From assembly GCA_964006375.1 (NCBI GenBank), contig OZ023263.1:138355173-138419172 (forward strand): DNA of 64,000 bases. The letters are read 5' to 3'. Shown in pieces: positions 1-11,548 of this stretch. The notes under the pieces were generated by a model. It was not told the origin of the DNA. It saw only the letters and a program-made list of their open reading frames with translations, and did not search any database. The DNA comes from Tillus elongatus (Eukaryota > Arthropoda > Insecta > Coleoptera > Cleridae). A program made the position numbers and the translations under genes. Numbering within the stretch: the first letter of the stretch is position 1; every line of letters begins with the position of its first letter.

Positions 1-101
1 TAAAAACAACCAATACCCGTTAATAAGACCTGACGTTGGACACTGCGGCTGGTAATCTAGAACAGAAAACAAAAACAAATCCAACTAATTCGGTAAGTTT
101 A

Positions 102-185
102 AGTGCGTGCGCGTGCGCGTGCGCGTGCGCGTGCGCGCGCGCGTGTGTGTGTGTGCGTGTGTGTCTGTATGTATGAATGTATGTA
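102..185. repeat. TGCG/TG/TATG compound microsatellite
   Basis: Alternating GC/GT dinucleotides pass into TG and then TATG repeats. It directly adjoins a copy of the Helentron-like repeat (186-262), as do other microsatellites here, so it is probably the internal microsatellite of that element. Confidence 0.9.
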
Positions 186-262
186 TCACACCGATAACAC
201 AAAAAATAATGTGCCGATTTTGATAAAATTTGGCAGGTAGGTACCTTGTAAGTATTTATTTT
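186..262 (+). repeat. Helentron-like dispersed repeat, copy H1 (fragment)
   Basis: The stretch after the microsatellite (ACACCGATAACnCAAAAAAT, then a segment ending in AAATTTGGCAGGTAGGTACC) matches copies at 7584, 22.9 kb (reverse), 26.18 kb, 37.4 kb (reverse) and 49.85 kb. Only the first 75 bp past the microsatellite can be recognised here. Confidence 0.7.
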
Positions 263-512
263 GATTGTGAACCTGAACCCATATTATCTTAATTTTCATT
301 AACAAAATTTTAACCTTAAGAAAAGAAATAAATTAATACAACTCACTATAGATATACAACGATCTCCCGATTGGGCACAAAGGATCCTCCAACTCAACTT
401 AAGTTCTTGTGCACTAACACAGTAATACAGAGTATTTTACATACGTATATAATTATTATGAACACCCTAAATAGTTTGTTGCACCGGGCATCCAAAATTA
501 ACACTAATTTAT

Positions 513-791
513 TTACATAAAACATTTCGTTCGTCGAGAGTTTTTTGTTGCGAAATTGTCAGTGTCCATATCTATTTTTTGTTTAATAAAATTGTTTTCT
601 ATACTTATTACTGACAAATCGGAAAAACGCTGTTGGCCCATCGTATTCCGTAAGTATGTTTTAATTAATTCAAGTTTGGAAAACACACGTTCTGCAGACG
701 ATACACTCACGGAAAGAGTTAGAAACAGTTGTAATGCACTGCTGACGTCTGGAAAATTGGGTGCAACACACCTGTTCTCAATTAATAAGTG
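513..791 (-). pseudogene. hAT transposase C-terminal (dimerisation) fragment
   Basis: An open frame of 93 codons on the minus strand reads through the hAT C-terminal dimerisation region: a leucine-rich LTLSVSVSSAERVFSKLELI block followed by KTYLRNTMGQQRFSDLSVIS. The SSAER-FSKLKLIK-YLRSTM signature is typical of hAT transposases and of the hAT-derived ZMYM1-type proteins common in insect genomes. A stop closes the frame upstream and no intact catalytic region was found, although weakly similar codons may extend to about 1.1 kb. It is a dead fragment of a cut-and-paste transposon and has no visible terminal repeats. Identity of the superfamily is firm; the family is not known. Confidence 0.8.
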
Positions 792-1392
792 TTATGCAAG
801 TTCGGGTATTGTCTCTAATTAAGATAATCCATCATTTAAACCTTTCTTCAGTGCAATCATTTGATGTGAAAAAAAAACCATACCTAATACACGCAAACAC
901 TCGGATGCTCGAACTATCCTTATCCCTTATCCAGTAAATATGAAATAAATCGTTTATCAGTTTTTAGTTCAAATTCAAACCAGTTATTTGTGTCATTACA
1001 AAATATATTGACACCATTATACCTAATAAGTAGGCCTTCATAAATTTTATTTTTAACCGTTTCTTAGAAGGACGGACTGAGGACTGATGATGAAATATAT
1101 GATCCAGCATTTTTACGTTCTTGGAAACGAAAGTCACCCAGCCCCGATTTCTATAACTGAATTATTATATGGCCTGTAAAGTGGTTATTTTTATTTTCTC
1201 CCTGTCATGATAATCATTCAATGCCTAGACATTGTATACATCAAAGAGTAGGTTTGTTTGCTTATTGAATTTTGTTAGTATTTATATGGGTTGTTTTAGA
1301 GTATTTTGCCGGCTTGTATGTTGTTCGACTTTCATGTAAGAGTGTATACGTGTGGATATTTTCACTGTTACCTTCCCCTTATAGATATCATC

Positions 1393-1395
<3 letters not shown>
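792..1395. other. AT-rich stretch, possible decayed hAT upstream sequence
   Basis: Minus-strand frames contain a lysine/arginine-rich patch near 1040-1090 that could be the decayed upstream part of the hAT fragment, but stops and frameshifts prevent a firm call. Confidence 0.3.

Positions 1396-1447
<52 letters not shown>
1396..1447. repeat. (TA)n microsatellite
   Basis: About 26 uninterrupted TA units, followed at once by the R-family repeat. The same pairing occurs in inverse orientation at 12.36-12.64 kb. Confidence 0.98.
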
Positions 1448-1451
<4 letters not shown>

Positions 1452-1600
1452 AACCTAAGATTCCGGGACCGCTAGCATAGATCTATAAACTTTCATATTT
1501 CGACAGATTCCAGGACCGTGCTTATTTGTAGTGGGGGGATATGGAGGGGTAACCATAACTCGCAAGATTTGAGGACCATGTCATATTTTTAAATGATTTA
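1448..1600 (+). repeat. R-family repeat (GATTCCGGGACCG motifs), copy 1
   Basis: Begins GAAAAACCTAAGATTCCGGG right after (TA)n and repeats variants of GATTCCGGGACCG or GATTTGAGGACC about every 60 bases. A longer copy lies in reverse orientation at 12361-12523, again ending against a TA array. Confidence 0.65.
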
Positions 1601-2459
1601 ACGTATTTATTATAATAATCATTATTAGTTACTCTGAGACATTTCTGGTAGCAAAAAGATAATTAGAAACAGATATTATTGTACCTATTTAACAAAATAA
1701 ATGTGTGTGCGCTCTCTGCATGTTTGTGTGTGTATTTTGTGTAGGTAAGTATGCATGGGTGCGTGCGGGCGTGTGGATATGCATGCATTTTGGTGTATGC
1801 AATTTATTAAGAAGGGAGCCAAACTAATAAGAAACCTAACTAGATTGAAGTAGGGCGATTAAAAAAACTGCTATAATATTAGTCTAGCAAATCCCTTTAA
1901 TCAATGATGAGCTTGAAAAACCTCAAAGATAGGTAATAAGACTTTTAAATAAACTTGCTTATTTTAAATGAGGGCGATTTTTTGTTGAATATTTTAATTT
2001 TCCTCTGTTGTAAGGTGAGTAAGGATAAATAGCGTAAAAAATTTGACATGAAAAATATCAAATTTATAGTCTAGTTGCTTTTTACTAAGCTGATGCATTT
2101 CAAAATAGCGGCTATTGTGTGTATTATGTAGAACCACCTGGTTAAGACAATGACGCTAAAAAGCCTTGAACTAATCATTTCATTCTCATTTACTGCAGTC
2201 TTCGTAATTATAGAATAAAGTATAAAAAACTAGCCAGACCGGCAAATTTTAAGATGCTTTTTGTTTTTTTCCAAACCTTAAAACATATTTGCTTTTAATT
2301 AAGAAAATATTTCTTTACAATATGTTAACAATTGCAACTTAAAAACAATTAGCATAACCCCTCTTTTGTTTTTCTTTTCTGAACCTACTTATTTAAGAAT
2401 GGTACTTGTGTTCCTTCCACATTTTTTTTTCATACTACTGCGTTTCAAATCATCATCAC
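1601..2459. other. AT-rich, no feature recognised
   Basis: Only short homopolymers and a brief GT-rich patch at 1700-1790 are seen. Confidence 0.5.
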
Positions 2460-2840
2460 TGTCTACAGGGGAAGTCGCCCTGTTGTTGCAACCATGATTA
2501 TCTGTTTCCAGCAGTTTTCTTCATTTCATAGCCTCCACACTTCATAAGTTGTGCCAGTTTTCCCAGATGTTTTAACCTAGGTCTACCTTTTCAAAATTTT
2601 CCAAATAATGTCGCTAGAATTTTATTATGTCAGAATATGAACCAGTAAATTTTGCCTGTCCTTTTTCAATTACTTTGCAGATGCAGCATGCATCTTTCGT
2701 CTCGCACCTTTTATAGAACACTTTTATTCTCCTCTCTATCGTTGTATCGTGTCTCTGACATCCAAGTTTCTTCCACATACATTACTACACTCGATACGCA
2801 GGACTTAAAGAACCTCTTCTTCAGATCCAAGGTACATACT
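2460..2840 (-). pseudogene. Non-LTR retrotransposon C-terminal remnant
   Basis: In one minus-strand frame the sequence reads LDLKKRFFKSCVSSVVMYVE followed by a tryptophan, which resembles the region after the RT domain of RTE/jockey-type LINEs (R-R-x3-S-x-V-x-Y-x-E/CETW). Further along, in a shifted frame, KGRPRLKHLGKL resembles the GRPRxRW tail of the same proteins. At least three stops or frameshifts are present. The clade cannot be settled. Confidence 0.45.
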
Positions 2841-3499
2841 TGTTTATTAAAACGTTCGCATTTATTACGTGCATTTCTGTTTTTTTTTCACAGGCAAAAA
2901 TCACAACAACCAACAGGACCTTTAGCTTTGTGTAAAATTTCTTCATCGCATTTCTAGAGTCGAATAGTACCAATTTTTCGCGGGAGCTCACCACTGAACA
3001 TTCTTTCTTTCAGTTAATCTTCAACTAGAACGAATGGAAGTATTTAAAAATTTTGCTCGTTTAAGCGCTTAATTAGTAGAGATTGAACTTATAAATCACA
3101 AATGAGTGTATCGCTACAGTGTAAACCATAGAACATAATATCCGAAGTAGCCATCTGCGAGTTTTTCTTTGACAGCCGTCAAATCATACAGCTGATCAAA
3201 GGCGCCAACACCTCCTTTAGTGTTAATAGTATTTTGGGTTTCTTCGTTATTTCTCTATATCACCCTGTGTATACATAGTAAATAATGTAAAAAAAAGTAA
3301 ATAATAAAATAACAAGTTTGTAGTTTTTTCGGCACATAGATGAATCGACATCCTTTTGGTTGCAGTCATTGCTTCGGTATATCACGTTTGTTCTTCCTCA
3401 TTGTTCATATAATGGTTAGCTTCTTTTCTAACAATTTTTCCGCGACATCGTAAGAACTAAACTAACGATTCATGGTACAATTTCTGTTTGAACCCTGAA
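2841..3499. other. No gene recognised
   Basis: AT-rich sequence between a LINE remnant and a SINE. Short T-runs but no open frame with recognisable homology. Confidence 0.5.
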
Positions 3500-3846
3500 T
3501 AGCAAGTTGGTCCAATGGTAAGAACATGTGCCTCTGAAGCAAAGGGTACTGGGTTCGATCCCAGGGTTCTCCTTTAACTTTTTCAGTGCATACTACATGT
3601 AAAATTAACATCAACCGAGGTTGTGACATTTTATTTGAGCAAGTTGAATGTCTACTCGTTCCGCCCTTCGGACAAGGCGTAAAGTTGTCGGTCCCGTGTC
3701 CATGCGATGTTGGGCACGCTCAAGATCCCTAACGTCCTTACAGAAAATCGTGGGTTTTGCAAAATTTCCAAGATAGTAAGGCGAACCTGCTCGGTGATTG
3801 GCCATTGTCGCGGAAATAGGCCGACGTTAAAGTACAAAAAAAAACC
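3500..3846 (+). mobile_element. tRNA-derived SINE, copy S1
   Basis: The head looks like a tRNA: TGGTCCAATGGTAAGAAC resembles the pol III A box and GGTTCGATCCC is a near-perfect B box. A body of about 270 bp follows (CCGCCCTTCGG, TCGGTCCCGTGTCCATGCGA, GATTGGCCAT, AATAGGCCGACGTTAAAG) and ends in an A-run. Copy S2 at 9874 matches nearly throughout. Flanking direct repeats are not clear for this copy. It makes no protein; mobilisation would use a LINE reverse transcriptase in trans. Confidence 0.85.
3552..3562 (+). promoter_or_regulatory. Pol III B box of SINE S1
   Basis: GGTTCGATCCC fits the tRNA B-box consensus GGTTCGANNCC. The matching A box lies about 40 bases upstream. Confidence 0.75.
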
Positions 3847-4570
3847 TGATTGGCAGTCGCCAAATAGATCATCTATTGTGTAGGAATGGAATATTGTTTT
3901 TCTCTTTCTTCACTACCAATAAAAGACTTCGCTGATCACAGATATAATATTTTTGCATCAAACATAGTAACCAATGTTAGATCATACTTGTCTGTCCTGT
4001 TGGGTATGTAAATTTTAGAGGGACATCTGCCTCCGAAACCCAACAAGGTTTTATCTGTGGTTGCGCATTCTAAAGGTGTATAATTTTGTCTGCAACATTC
4101 TCTAAAATATTCCAAATTTCTCTGATAGCCGCAAATTTGTCTGCTTTTGGTTCGCTACTCCCTTGTGGCTTTATCGTTAAATCTCAAGCAGTTGATCAAA
4201 AACCCAAATAGATTTTTGACATAGTTGCTCTAAAAGTGGGTGGTCAAATTGGGTTGACCATGTATCAGTAATATGAACCTTTTTTCATAACACCACTTGC
4301 ATATAGTATTACTTATATAGTAGTATAGAATTTCTTGTCCTGGTCATAAAGGACGTTTATCATAAAAAGTGTGCTGTTTTAAGCACATAATTTGATAATA
4401 TGTGTAAGAAAGTCCAGTAACATGCGAAATATTTTTTCAGTGCTGGATTATTGAAAAGTAGCTATAAATGCTAAGTATGTTTAATATGCGAAGAATACCC
4501 ACACAATTAAAATTTCATATTTAACCGCCGAATACCTTATAGGTACTCGTATGTACATTATTATACATTT
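3847..4570. other. No feature recognised
   Basis: AT-rich sequence between the tRNA-headed and the 5S-headed SINE. Confidence 0.5.
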
Positions 4571-4765
4571 AACGACCACACCTCGTTGAACATATCGATG
4601 CGATCACCGAAGTTAAGCAACATTGGGTGTAGTCAGTACTTGCATGGGTGACCACCTAGGAACAATGTGTGCTGATGAATGCCCTCGGAAGGCAATGGCA
4701 AACCACTGAGTATATTTGCCACTCAAATTTTCTTTGTGAAAAAGCGTCACTAAGGTTGACTTAGA
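4571..4765 (+). mobile_element. 5S rRNA-derived SINE (SINE3 type)
   Basis: The first 113 bases follow animal 5S rRNA: AACGACCACACC start, GATCACCGAAGTTAAGCAAC, GTCAGTACTTGCATGGGTGA and CCACCTAGGAAC match the conserved 5S helices and the internal pol III control region (A box, intermediate element, C box), with scattered changes that would break a functional rRNA. A non-5S tail follows (CCTCGGAAGGCAATGGCAAA, CCACTGAG), as expected for a 5S-headed SINE. There is no tandem 5S cluster. The tail length and target duplication are uncertain. Confidence 0.8.
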
Positions 4766-6823
4766 GTATTTATTTTCATCTTACATTGATGGTTTGTGAG
4801 AAAAATGTTGTCATCGTTGACTGTTCTATTTTATTTATTATAACCTGATAATTAAAATTTTGTAAGGTCTGGAAAAAAAAGTGCGTGAGATAAATTTTCC
4901 CTCAAATATATGTAGGTACCTACTTTATTGACAAAGGAAAAATTATTTAAAGCTTATTTTGAGGAAAAGTAGAGGAGTATATATTTTATAGTAAATTTTA
5001 TTAAATCAACTTTCAAAGTGTGTTATACAAATCAGCATAACCTTGTGCTTGCAGTCAACATCATTTTTTAGGGGTCGCGTTTCAAACTAAACTGTCAAAA
5101 TATTTTGCTTAAAAGTATGAAATAACATTGTTAAATAGTAAGTAAAATTAATTTGTTTATGACACTTGGTGTTTATATAAACATTAGTGTATCTATAAGT
5201 AGCTTCTCATTTGTTATAATGCTTTTACCTCTTCATTTCAAAATTGATCAGCTTTAAACATAGTTTCTTGATTTAAATTCTCACAAAAGTAGAAATCTAC
5301 CTAAATTTCAATTTTTAAAAATATTTTCGGGCAGAATAAACATTTTTGCAAATCAGGTTAATTCATTTAATTTTCTAGCATTTTTAATATTCGGGGTTAT
5401 ATGAAAACTTATGTGGTTAGTTTCGATTTTGTTTTTCTCATTTCGGATTAACTATTTGATCAAACAACAAAATGGTTTTCGGGGTTTCTGTGGTGTCCCC
5501 TAGCAGTTTTCTTTGGTAAAGTTTTATTTTCAACTAATTATCTGTTAACATTGCTGCAGCCTTTAAATTACATTTTTTAGATTTAAGTGTTGTGTAGCTT
5601 TAGTTTGATGCAAAATTAATCCTTCTAATAAGATCAACGTATGTTATAGCTGCTGCTGTATTTTTAAACAGTGGTTAAAAATATATTTAGCAGACATCAT
5701 CAGACACGACTTCAAAGACTAGTGGCAACTTACAGATAATGCAACAACTCACAATAACTCCTAAACGTAAAACTTTGCCATTATGTATAAAACCACGATA
5801 TATTATATTATGTTCTGCAACTATTAATAACAACGAAGTACAAGACATTTTGAAAAAAATATCTGAATAAGTCTATGTGAATATACCGACAGGTGTTCAC
5901 ATTAGAGTCTACCTCCTCTAACTTTTTGTTAATATTGAAGCAATTTTTTTTTAAATCGTAACTCGAATATAATTAGGCATAGGTATGATAAGTAAGAACT
6001 TCTTTTTAGGTTTCGTATAATAATTGTAAAACAACATTTTATACTGAGAGATAAAAAATTAACTTTGTCAATCTTGGTCATTCATAATAAAACGACGGTC
6101 TAAGCTAGTATTCTGCATTTATGTCAAATCATTTTTGTTAATAAATTTTTAAGTTCGGGTGATGTTAGGATTATGATTTTACTATACAGCAAAAAAATAG
6201 ACATGATCAAAGGCTATTTTTTAAATTAGTGTGCTACTGCTAAACACTTGTCGATAACACTTCTCGGGCAAACTTTGACATAATTATTTTATAGGATGAT
6301 ACCTAAAAATTGAAACGAACACTTACCATTTTATTTCTAAGTTTGATAAATGTAATTTTTGATGACAAATTGCAAATCAGACAATGAGTTTTATTATAGA
6401 AGGTGGTCAATGTAGCAAAGAAGTTAGAAAAGGGATCGCGGTAGCAAAGTAACATTTAGTAGACAAAATTAGCTATTTAACATGAATCTCCAGAAGGGGT
6501 TCATCAAGTCATGCGAATGAAGTATTATAACGTATAGAGCCAAAACGGCCAATAAAGTTCTAATCAGGTGTTGTGAATCAATTATTCATTCATTTAACGA
6601 CAGTGTCATTTACAGTAAATCATACGATATATTGACTTAAAAAAATAAAAAAGCAATAGACAGAGTGTTTTGTTAATAACCGATTAAAGATATGTACACA
6701 TAAAATTACAAAATGTTTACATGACATAGTATATTAAGTAAAACACTCAATTTTTTCCACGAAATGGACCTACCGATTTGTTAAAACTTCTAGATGTGGA
6801 CTGGAATCTGTAATGAGCACACA
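4766..6823. other. Long AT-rich stretch without recognisable genes
   Basis: Two kilobases with no open frame worth noting, no terminal repeats and no long microsatellite. It is presumably old degraded repeat or unique intergenic DNA. Confidence 0.5.
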
Positions 6824-6956
6824 TAAGTACACTTGGAGAAATCCAAATCACCACAACACATCTTTTTAAAGACCTAATGATAACATCGTTAGCTTCATCA
6901 GATGATGAATATTCTGAAAATTCATCATCTGATGAAGCTAACAAGTGTAGTTATTA
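6824..6956. mobile_element. Fold-back MITE-like element M1
   Basis: The left end TAAGTACACTTGGAGAA with CACCACAACACAT matches M2 and M4; the right end AAGTGTAGTTATTA is its degenerate inverse. The right half holds a perfect 23-bp inverted repeat (6888-6910 against 6920-6942; GTTAGCTTCATCAGATGATG start) with a 9-base loop. Confidence 0.75.
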
Positions 6957-7583
6957 AAACTTCTGGAATAGCTTAATTTCACAATTGGTCGTTTAAGGTC
7001 AAAAGATATGTATTGTTGAAAACTTGCAAGACGGCTTGTATGAGAAGTATAAGACAGACATTAAATATTTTTACATGGAAGGCGATTTTATTTTCTAATA
7101 ATCCAATTATCATAAACTAAGTAGCTCAGTTCAAAATGTAAGTGGCGTAAGGTGTCATAAATATCTGACATAATTTACAAGCAAAGTGCCGACTGCATTG
7201 TCAATGTAATAAAAATATGCTCCGTCTTCCTTCGGCTAAAGTATACAGGGGTATCCAAGGGCCTTCTTATCTTTAGATAATTTACAACCAGACCTTTGAC
7301 AAAGACAGCAAAACTATATTATAAAATTTGGTACCTACCTGACGAAAACTAAAGCTGTAAAAAGAGCGGACCTTATTCCCTCCTTTCCTTTGTTTAAATT
7401 AAACAGATCAATGTTTTTCATTTGAGGCTATATCCACAGCATGTGTGCTATATCTTGTTTTAAAGCGAGTTTTTGTGAAAAAATTAACTATTGACGAGAT
7501 TTCAATTGTAAGGATATCCAATACTTTTTTCAAATGCAGGCACAAGGGTCTAGAATTTATATTCAAGATATGTTTGTCTTTTA
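6957..7583. other. No feature recognised
   Basis: AT-rich sequence with no open frame of interest. Confidence 0.5.
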
Positions 7584-7885
7584 TCACACCGATAACTCAA
7601 AAAATAATGGGTCGATTCTGATCAAATTTGGTGGGTACCTTCCTTTTGTAAGTGGCTTTGATAAGTTTGGTATCCAGAAAAATCGGCCGAGTTTCTCCAG
7701 GAAAATTTTGAGTTTCTTTCGAAAAAAAATTTTTATCTCCGAGAATAACAAAGCTCTAGACCCAAATTTGGTATGCAAATTTATATTACGCAAAGTATAA
7801 CATATAATACATACAAAAATTTGGATTTATAAGTTAAAACATAAAAAGGTAGGCATTTAAAAAACAAATTTAGGTGCCAGTGATG
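7584..7885 (+). mobile_element. Helentron-like repeat, copy H2 (no microsatellite)
   Basis: Begins ATCACACCGATAACTCAAAA, then TGGGTACCTTCCTTTTGTAA, AAATTTTGAGTTTCTTTCGA and ends near GGTGCCAGTGATGA. It is collinear with 49855-50120 and with the reverse of 22780-23075. Both hairpin and GCGTTATGG-type ends are missing. The overlapping open frames have no known function. Confidence 0.75.
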
Positions 7886-8332
7886 ACTAGAGAAATGCAA
7901 AAAGATCAAGAAACAGCAAAAAAACTACTTTGAAAATTTCATACATTTTCTTTGTAAAATTTTAAACTCGCGATTTGAAACGTCAAAATTGACAATTTTT
8001 AGACAAATAACCTGAATCGAATACTGGTTATGTAGAGGAAATGTTGTGAGTAGTTAATTTGACAAAGCCTTAAGTATCAGCTTTAACCGCCATTGTCCGT
8101 TTTATTAAAATATTCGCAGAAAATTCATTTTAGACAGACCCTTTTTTGATGCTTCAATAGCCTATAAGTTTTAGCGAATGTTCGTAGAAAAAATTCGTTA
8201 TAGGGAGACCGCGACTTTTTATTTGTTTTTTCCGGTTAAAATTAGTAAAAAAAAAGAAGGGAGACATGCCCGCGTGTAGCAAACATATGCGATAAGTGAC
8301 TGAGTGAAAAGTGGAACTTGTGATGAGCACTG
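7886..8332. other. AT-rich stretch with an H-family hairpin remnant
   Basis: At 8172-8215 a segment (TTCGTAGAAAAAATTCGTTA, GGGAGACCGCGACTTTTT) matches the hairpin end of H8 (49661-49710). The rest is featureless. Confidence 0.55.
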
Positions 8333-8455
8333 ATAAGTACACTTGGAGAACCCAAATCACCACAACACATTTTAGAAAACCTGACAATCGCTTCACTAAC
8401 CAAGTTAGCGTCATTAGAGGAGAGAGAATTATTCTCTCTCAAGTGTACTTATTAT
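8333..8455. mobile_element. Fold-back MITE-like element M2
   Basis: Left end ATAAGTACACTTGGAGAACC with CACCACAACACAT; right end CAAGTGTACTTATTAT is the inverse of the outermost bases. An internal GTTAGCGTCATTAGAGG resembles the inner part of M1 and M5. Confidence 0.75.
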
Positions 8456-8497
8456 GTGATAAGTACCTACCTGAGTGGAGATGTGGGATGAGCACTG

Positions 8498-8668
8498 ATA
8501 AGTGCATTTTGAAAAACCCAATTACCACAACATATTTATAAGTCCTGACTGTCATTTGGCTAATAAATATGGCGTCATCAGAGGGTGTAAAAGCGTTCAG
8601 TAGCTAGTAAAACGATGGTCAGATCTTAAAAATGTGTTGTGGTGAATTGGGTTCTCCTAAGTGTACTA
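8498..8668. mobile_element. Fold-back MITE-like element M3
   Basis: Left ATAAGTGCATTTTGAAAAAC with TTACCACAACATA pairs with right GTGTTGTGGTGAATTGGG and TCTCCTAAGTGTACT, giving diverged terminal inverted repeats. It lies about 40 bp from M2. Confidence 0.7.
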
Positions 8669-9861
8669 CTTTAAGTACCAACCTATTATTTTTCCCCACT
8701 TCGTCATTTCTGTTCTTTTTTAATGCCAGTAACAAAAAATCGTTGAAAAAATATAGAATATAAAATATTTATTTGGCAGTTATAACAAACAATGTGAAAT
8801 TATAAATACGAGTAAATACTATATACTATATCACTATATATATTGAAGCTATAATATAAAATTTATTAACTTGCTAAGTAATTTTGCTTTGTTAGATATT
8901 TATTAAATAAATAATTTAACTCAATCCGCCTTTTTTTAAGTCTTTACATTGAATGGTTTTTATTTCTATCAGAGCTTTGGGATTATCTAATTAAAAAACA
9001 TTTATTACCGTAAGAATTTTTTTTGTAAGAATATTGTCAGATATTGCAAATATATGTAGACAAGTATATACAATTTACTATTGGATTATAGATCAAGTGT
9101 TTTTTGTACTTTATATGAGTCAGGCTTGTTTCTGTTTTGGTTTTAAATACAACAATAGTATTTTATTGGTTACTATTTCCTACAAATTCAAGAAAAAGGA
9201 AACATATCAATTATTGATTATTGTAAAGGCAGATTTTATTTTTAGTAACATTTTCCCAAGAGTAGTAGGTGCAAAAACTCAAAATTATTTAATATTTTTG
9301 AATATGACAAAATAGATATACCTACCTATGTTAGTTAACCGATTTAATTTAAAATAAAAGAATGTATGTTTTTAGACCACAATCATTACACATAAATCCA
9401 GATCAAATAGATATTTAGCATTCGGAAACGTCAAAGGCAACACGAATTGTTTACTTCAAAGTGCAAAGCAAATTATGTAAAATTAAAACTACAGGATTTT
9501 GTAGGTTCAGTTTCTTTATTTTTTGACCTGAAAGATGATTTTCTGAATCACATCTAGAGTAAGTATTTTCGCATAATGGCAATATTTTATAATCTTCTAG
9601 CTTATATTTAGTATATTTTCATTTTTCAATAATTCTGACTTTGAAGGGTTTTATAAATAATACTCGGGTAGATTAAAATGTCGCGATTGTAGAGACCACG
9701 GGTGCGTATATCACCGCGGTGAGATTTAAAAAAAATTCATAATCGCACGTGATAAATTAAATGATGTTTCAACATGATGAAAACATCGTTCTTCACTAAA
9801 AATGTTTTGCAGCAACTAAGATTTCATAGCTATGTGTAGATTCTTGTAAATACACTCACCT
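8669..9861. other. No feature recognised
   Basis: AT-rich. Short open frames near 9.0-9.3 kb show no recognisable domain. Confidence 0.5.
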
Positions 9862-9873
9862 AACCTGCTTATC

Positions 9874-10227
9874 AGAACCTCGGTGGTTCAGGGGTAAGAA
9901 CGTGTGCCTCTGAACCGAAGGGTACTGGATTCGATCCCAGCGTACTCCTTTCACTTTTACAGTACAAACTGTAACATTAACATCAACCGAGGTTCTGGCA
10001 TTGTATTTGAGCAAGTTGAATGTGTGCACGTTCCGCCCTTCGGAGAGGGCGTAAAACCGTCGGTCCCGTGTCCATGCGATGTTGGGAACGTTAAAGATCC
10101 CTACCCTCCTTACAGAAAGGCAGGGGTTTGGCAAAAATTCCCAGGATAGTGAGGTGAAACTGCTCCCTGGCGTCGGTGATTGGCCATAGTTGCGGAAATA
10201 GGCCGACGTTAAAGAAAAAAATTAAAA
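9874..10227 (+). mobile_element. tRNA-derived SINE, copy S2, with 12-bp target-site duplication
   Basis: Full-length relative of S1: tRNA-like head with A box near 9890 and B box at 9927-9938 (GGATTCGATCCC), central block TTCCGCCCTTCGG and TCGGTCCCGTGTCCATGCGA, then GGCCGACGTTAAAG and an A-rich tail. It is flanked by a perfect direct repeat AACCTGCTTATC (9862-9873 and 10228-10239), which proves insertion by target-primed reverse transcription. Open frames across it are chance. Confidence 0.92.
9927..9938 (+). promoter_or_regulatory. Pol III B box of SINE S2
   Basis: GGATTCGATCCC, one base off the consensus, about 40 bases after the A box (GGTTCAGGGGTAAGAAC). Confidence 0.65.
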
Positions 10228-10589
10228 AACCTGCTTATCTGATACTAATTAATTATCACTTAAGAAAGATGGTTATATACTGATATAAATAAATATACAT
10301 ACATATATATATACTACGTTTTTGTTTACGTCCGGCATTCCAGTAAACAAAAAGCATCGCAGTTAAGAGGTTAACATATTGTGTATTATAATTTTATGTA
10401 TGTACACAATTTTATTTTTTTGTATTCTTCGCTTTTTATTTTTGTCTCAAGAACATCTTCAGTAAAAAAAGCGACAAAAGTGTAGAAGCCACTGAAGGTT
10501 TTCTATCTTAATAATGAAGGCTTTCTATCTTAATCCTATTACTAGGTTCAAATACTAGTATGACATCAATTAACTTTTTCAGTATATTC

Positions 10590-10775
10590 TGAGGAGCAGG
10601 GGTTACAAGCTATCTCAATTTCGTGTAGCATGTGATGATGGACACGTTAAATATCCATGTGGAGAAAGGTAGGAGTTTGGCAATATTTCAAGCATAGTAA
10701 GGTTAAACTGCTCGCTGGCGTCGTGACAGGCCATAGACGCGGAAATAGACCAACGTTCAGTAGACAACAAAAAAA
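10590..10775 (+). mobile_element. tRNA-derived SINE, copy S3 (5'-truncated, diverged)
   Basis: Matches the second half of S1/S2: ATGATGGACACGTTAAATAT, GGAGTTTGGCAATATTTC, ACTGCTCGCTGGCGTCG, GGCCATAGACGCGGAAATAG, ending in A-rich sequence. The tRNA-like head is absent. Confidence 0.7.
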
Positions 10776-11017
10776 ACGTACATACAAACATTGTTTTTTT
10801 TAAAGATTTCCAAACATAAAAAACGTTTCATATTGCGTGAAATTTTTGCTGCTTAGGAATGTAATTTTTTTAACATGTACCTGGGTTTTAATTTTGCCCA
10901 AGTAGTCTTTTGGTCCACCGGTCATACAACAAGTATTAAGTTCTTGCGCAAAGAATGTTAAAGCATGATTATTAATAAAACAAATTGTTTTAACTTTTAT
11001 CGACTAAACAACAAATT

Positions 11018-11548
11018 GATGCGGGTATTCCACTGGGTTCGGTCTTGGCTTCAAAAGTTTTCTTTTGTATATTAATGACTTCCTATCAACAGCCAACTAT
11101 TCGTTTAACAACTTCGCTATTGTAGCACTATTAACAATACGTTCTGATTCACTGGCTCAGTATTTACTTCCAGCTCCTTATTAATGAGAATTCTCAAAAC
11201 CAACTTACTTATTTCCAGTACTGCAAAAGCAGCAGCAAACAAACTTAAGTTTCTCTTTTGGATTAAAAATTCATATTTTCACGCTTGGGCTTCTTACGTT
11301 GTAGAAAGCACAGAAACGTTCACAGTTGAAATATTGTTCTCATATCTGAGGTGCTGCCCAAAGATCACATTGTCTCTCTTAGATTTAATAATAATTACAC
11401 TCATAAATTAACTATGTTCCTTATAGAAGATTCATCTATTACGGTCACTCTCACTTCTCTATATTTCTCTATATTTCAGAAGAAATGTTGGAGATCTCTG
11501 CTCTTCTATCGACATGACCTCTCAGAGATTGCTTCTTGGGTACCTTAA
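11018..11548 (+). pseudogene. Diverged LINE A-related reverse transcriptase remnant
   Basis: Translation begins DAGIPLGSVLAS, the counterpart of the RT motif NAGVPQGSALAP in LINE A, followed after a frameshift by a YINDFLS-type segment. At 11220 AKAAANKLKFLFW corresponds to EAAAKKLGFLFRA of LINE A. The segment between, which should hold the YADD box, is deleted or scrambled. It is an old, internally deleted copy. Confidence 0.65.

Noticed and set aside
3500..3575. Possible tRNA gene
   Set aside because: The A and B boxes are present but the acceptor and anticodon stems do not pair properly, and the unit continues into a repeat body shared with 9874-10227. It is the head of a SINE.
4571..4683. 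Possible functional 5S rRNA gene
   Set aside because: Several conserved positions are changed, there is no T-run terminator at the expected end, and a SINE-like tail follows.
7534..7800. Overlapping open frames on both strands
   Set aside because: The sequence is a non-coding dispersed repeat (H2); equivalent frames in H3 and H8 are not conserved.
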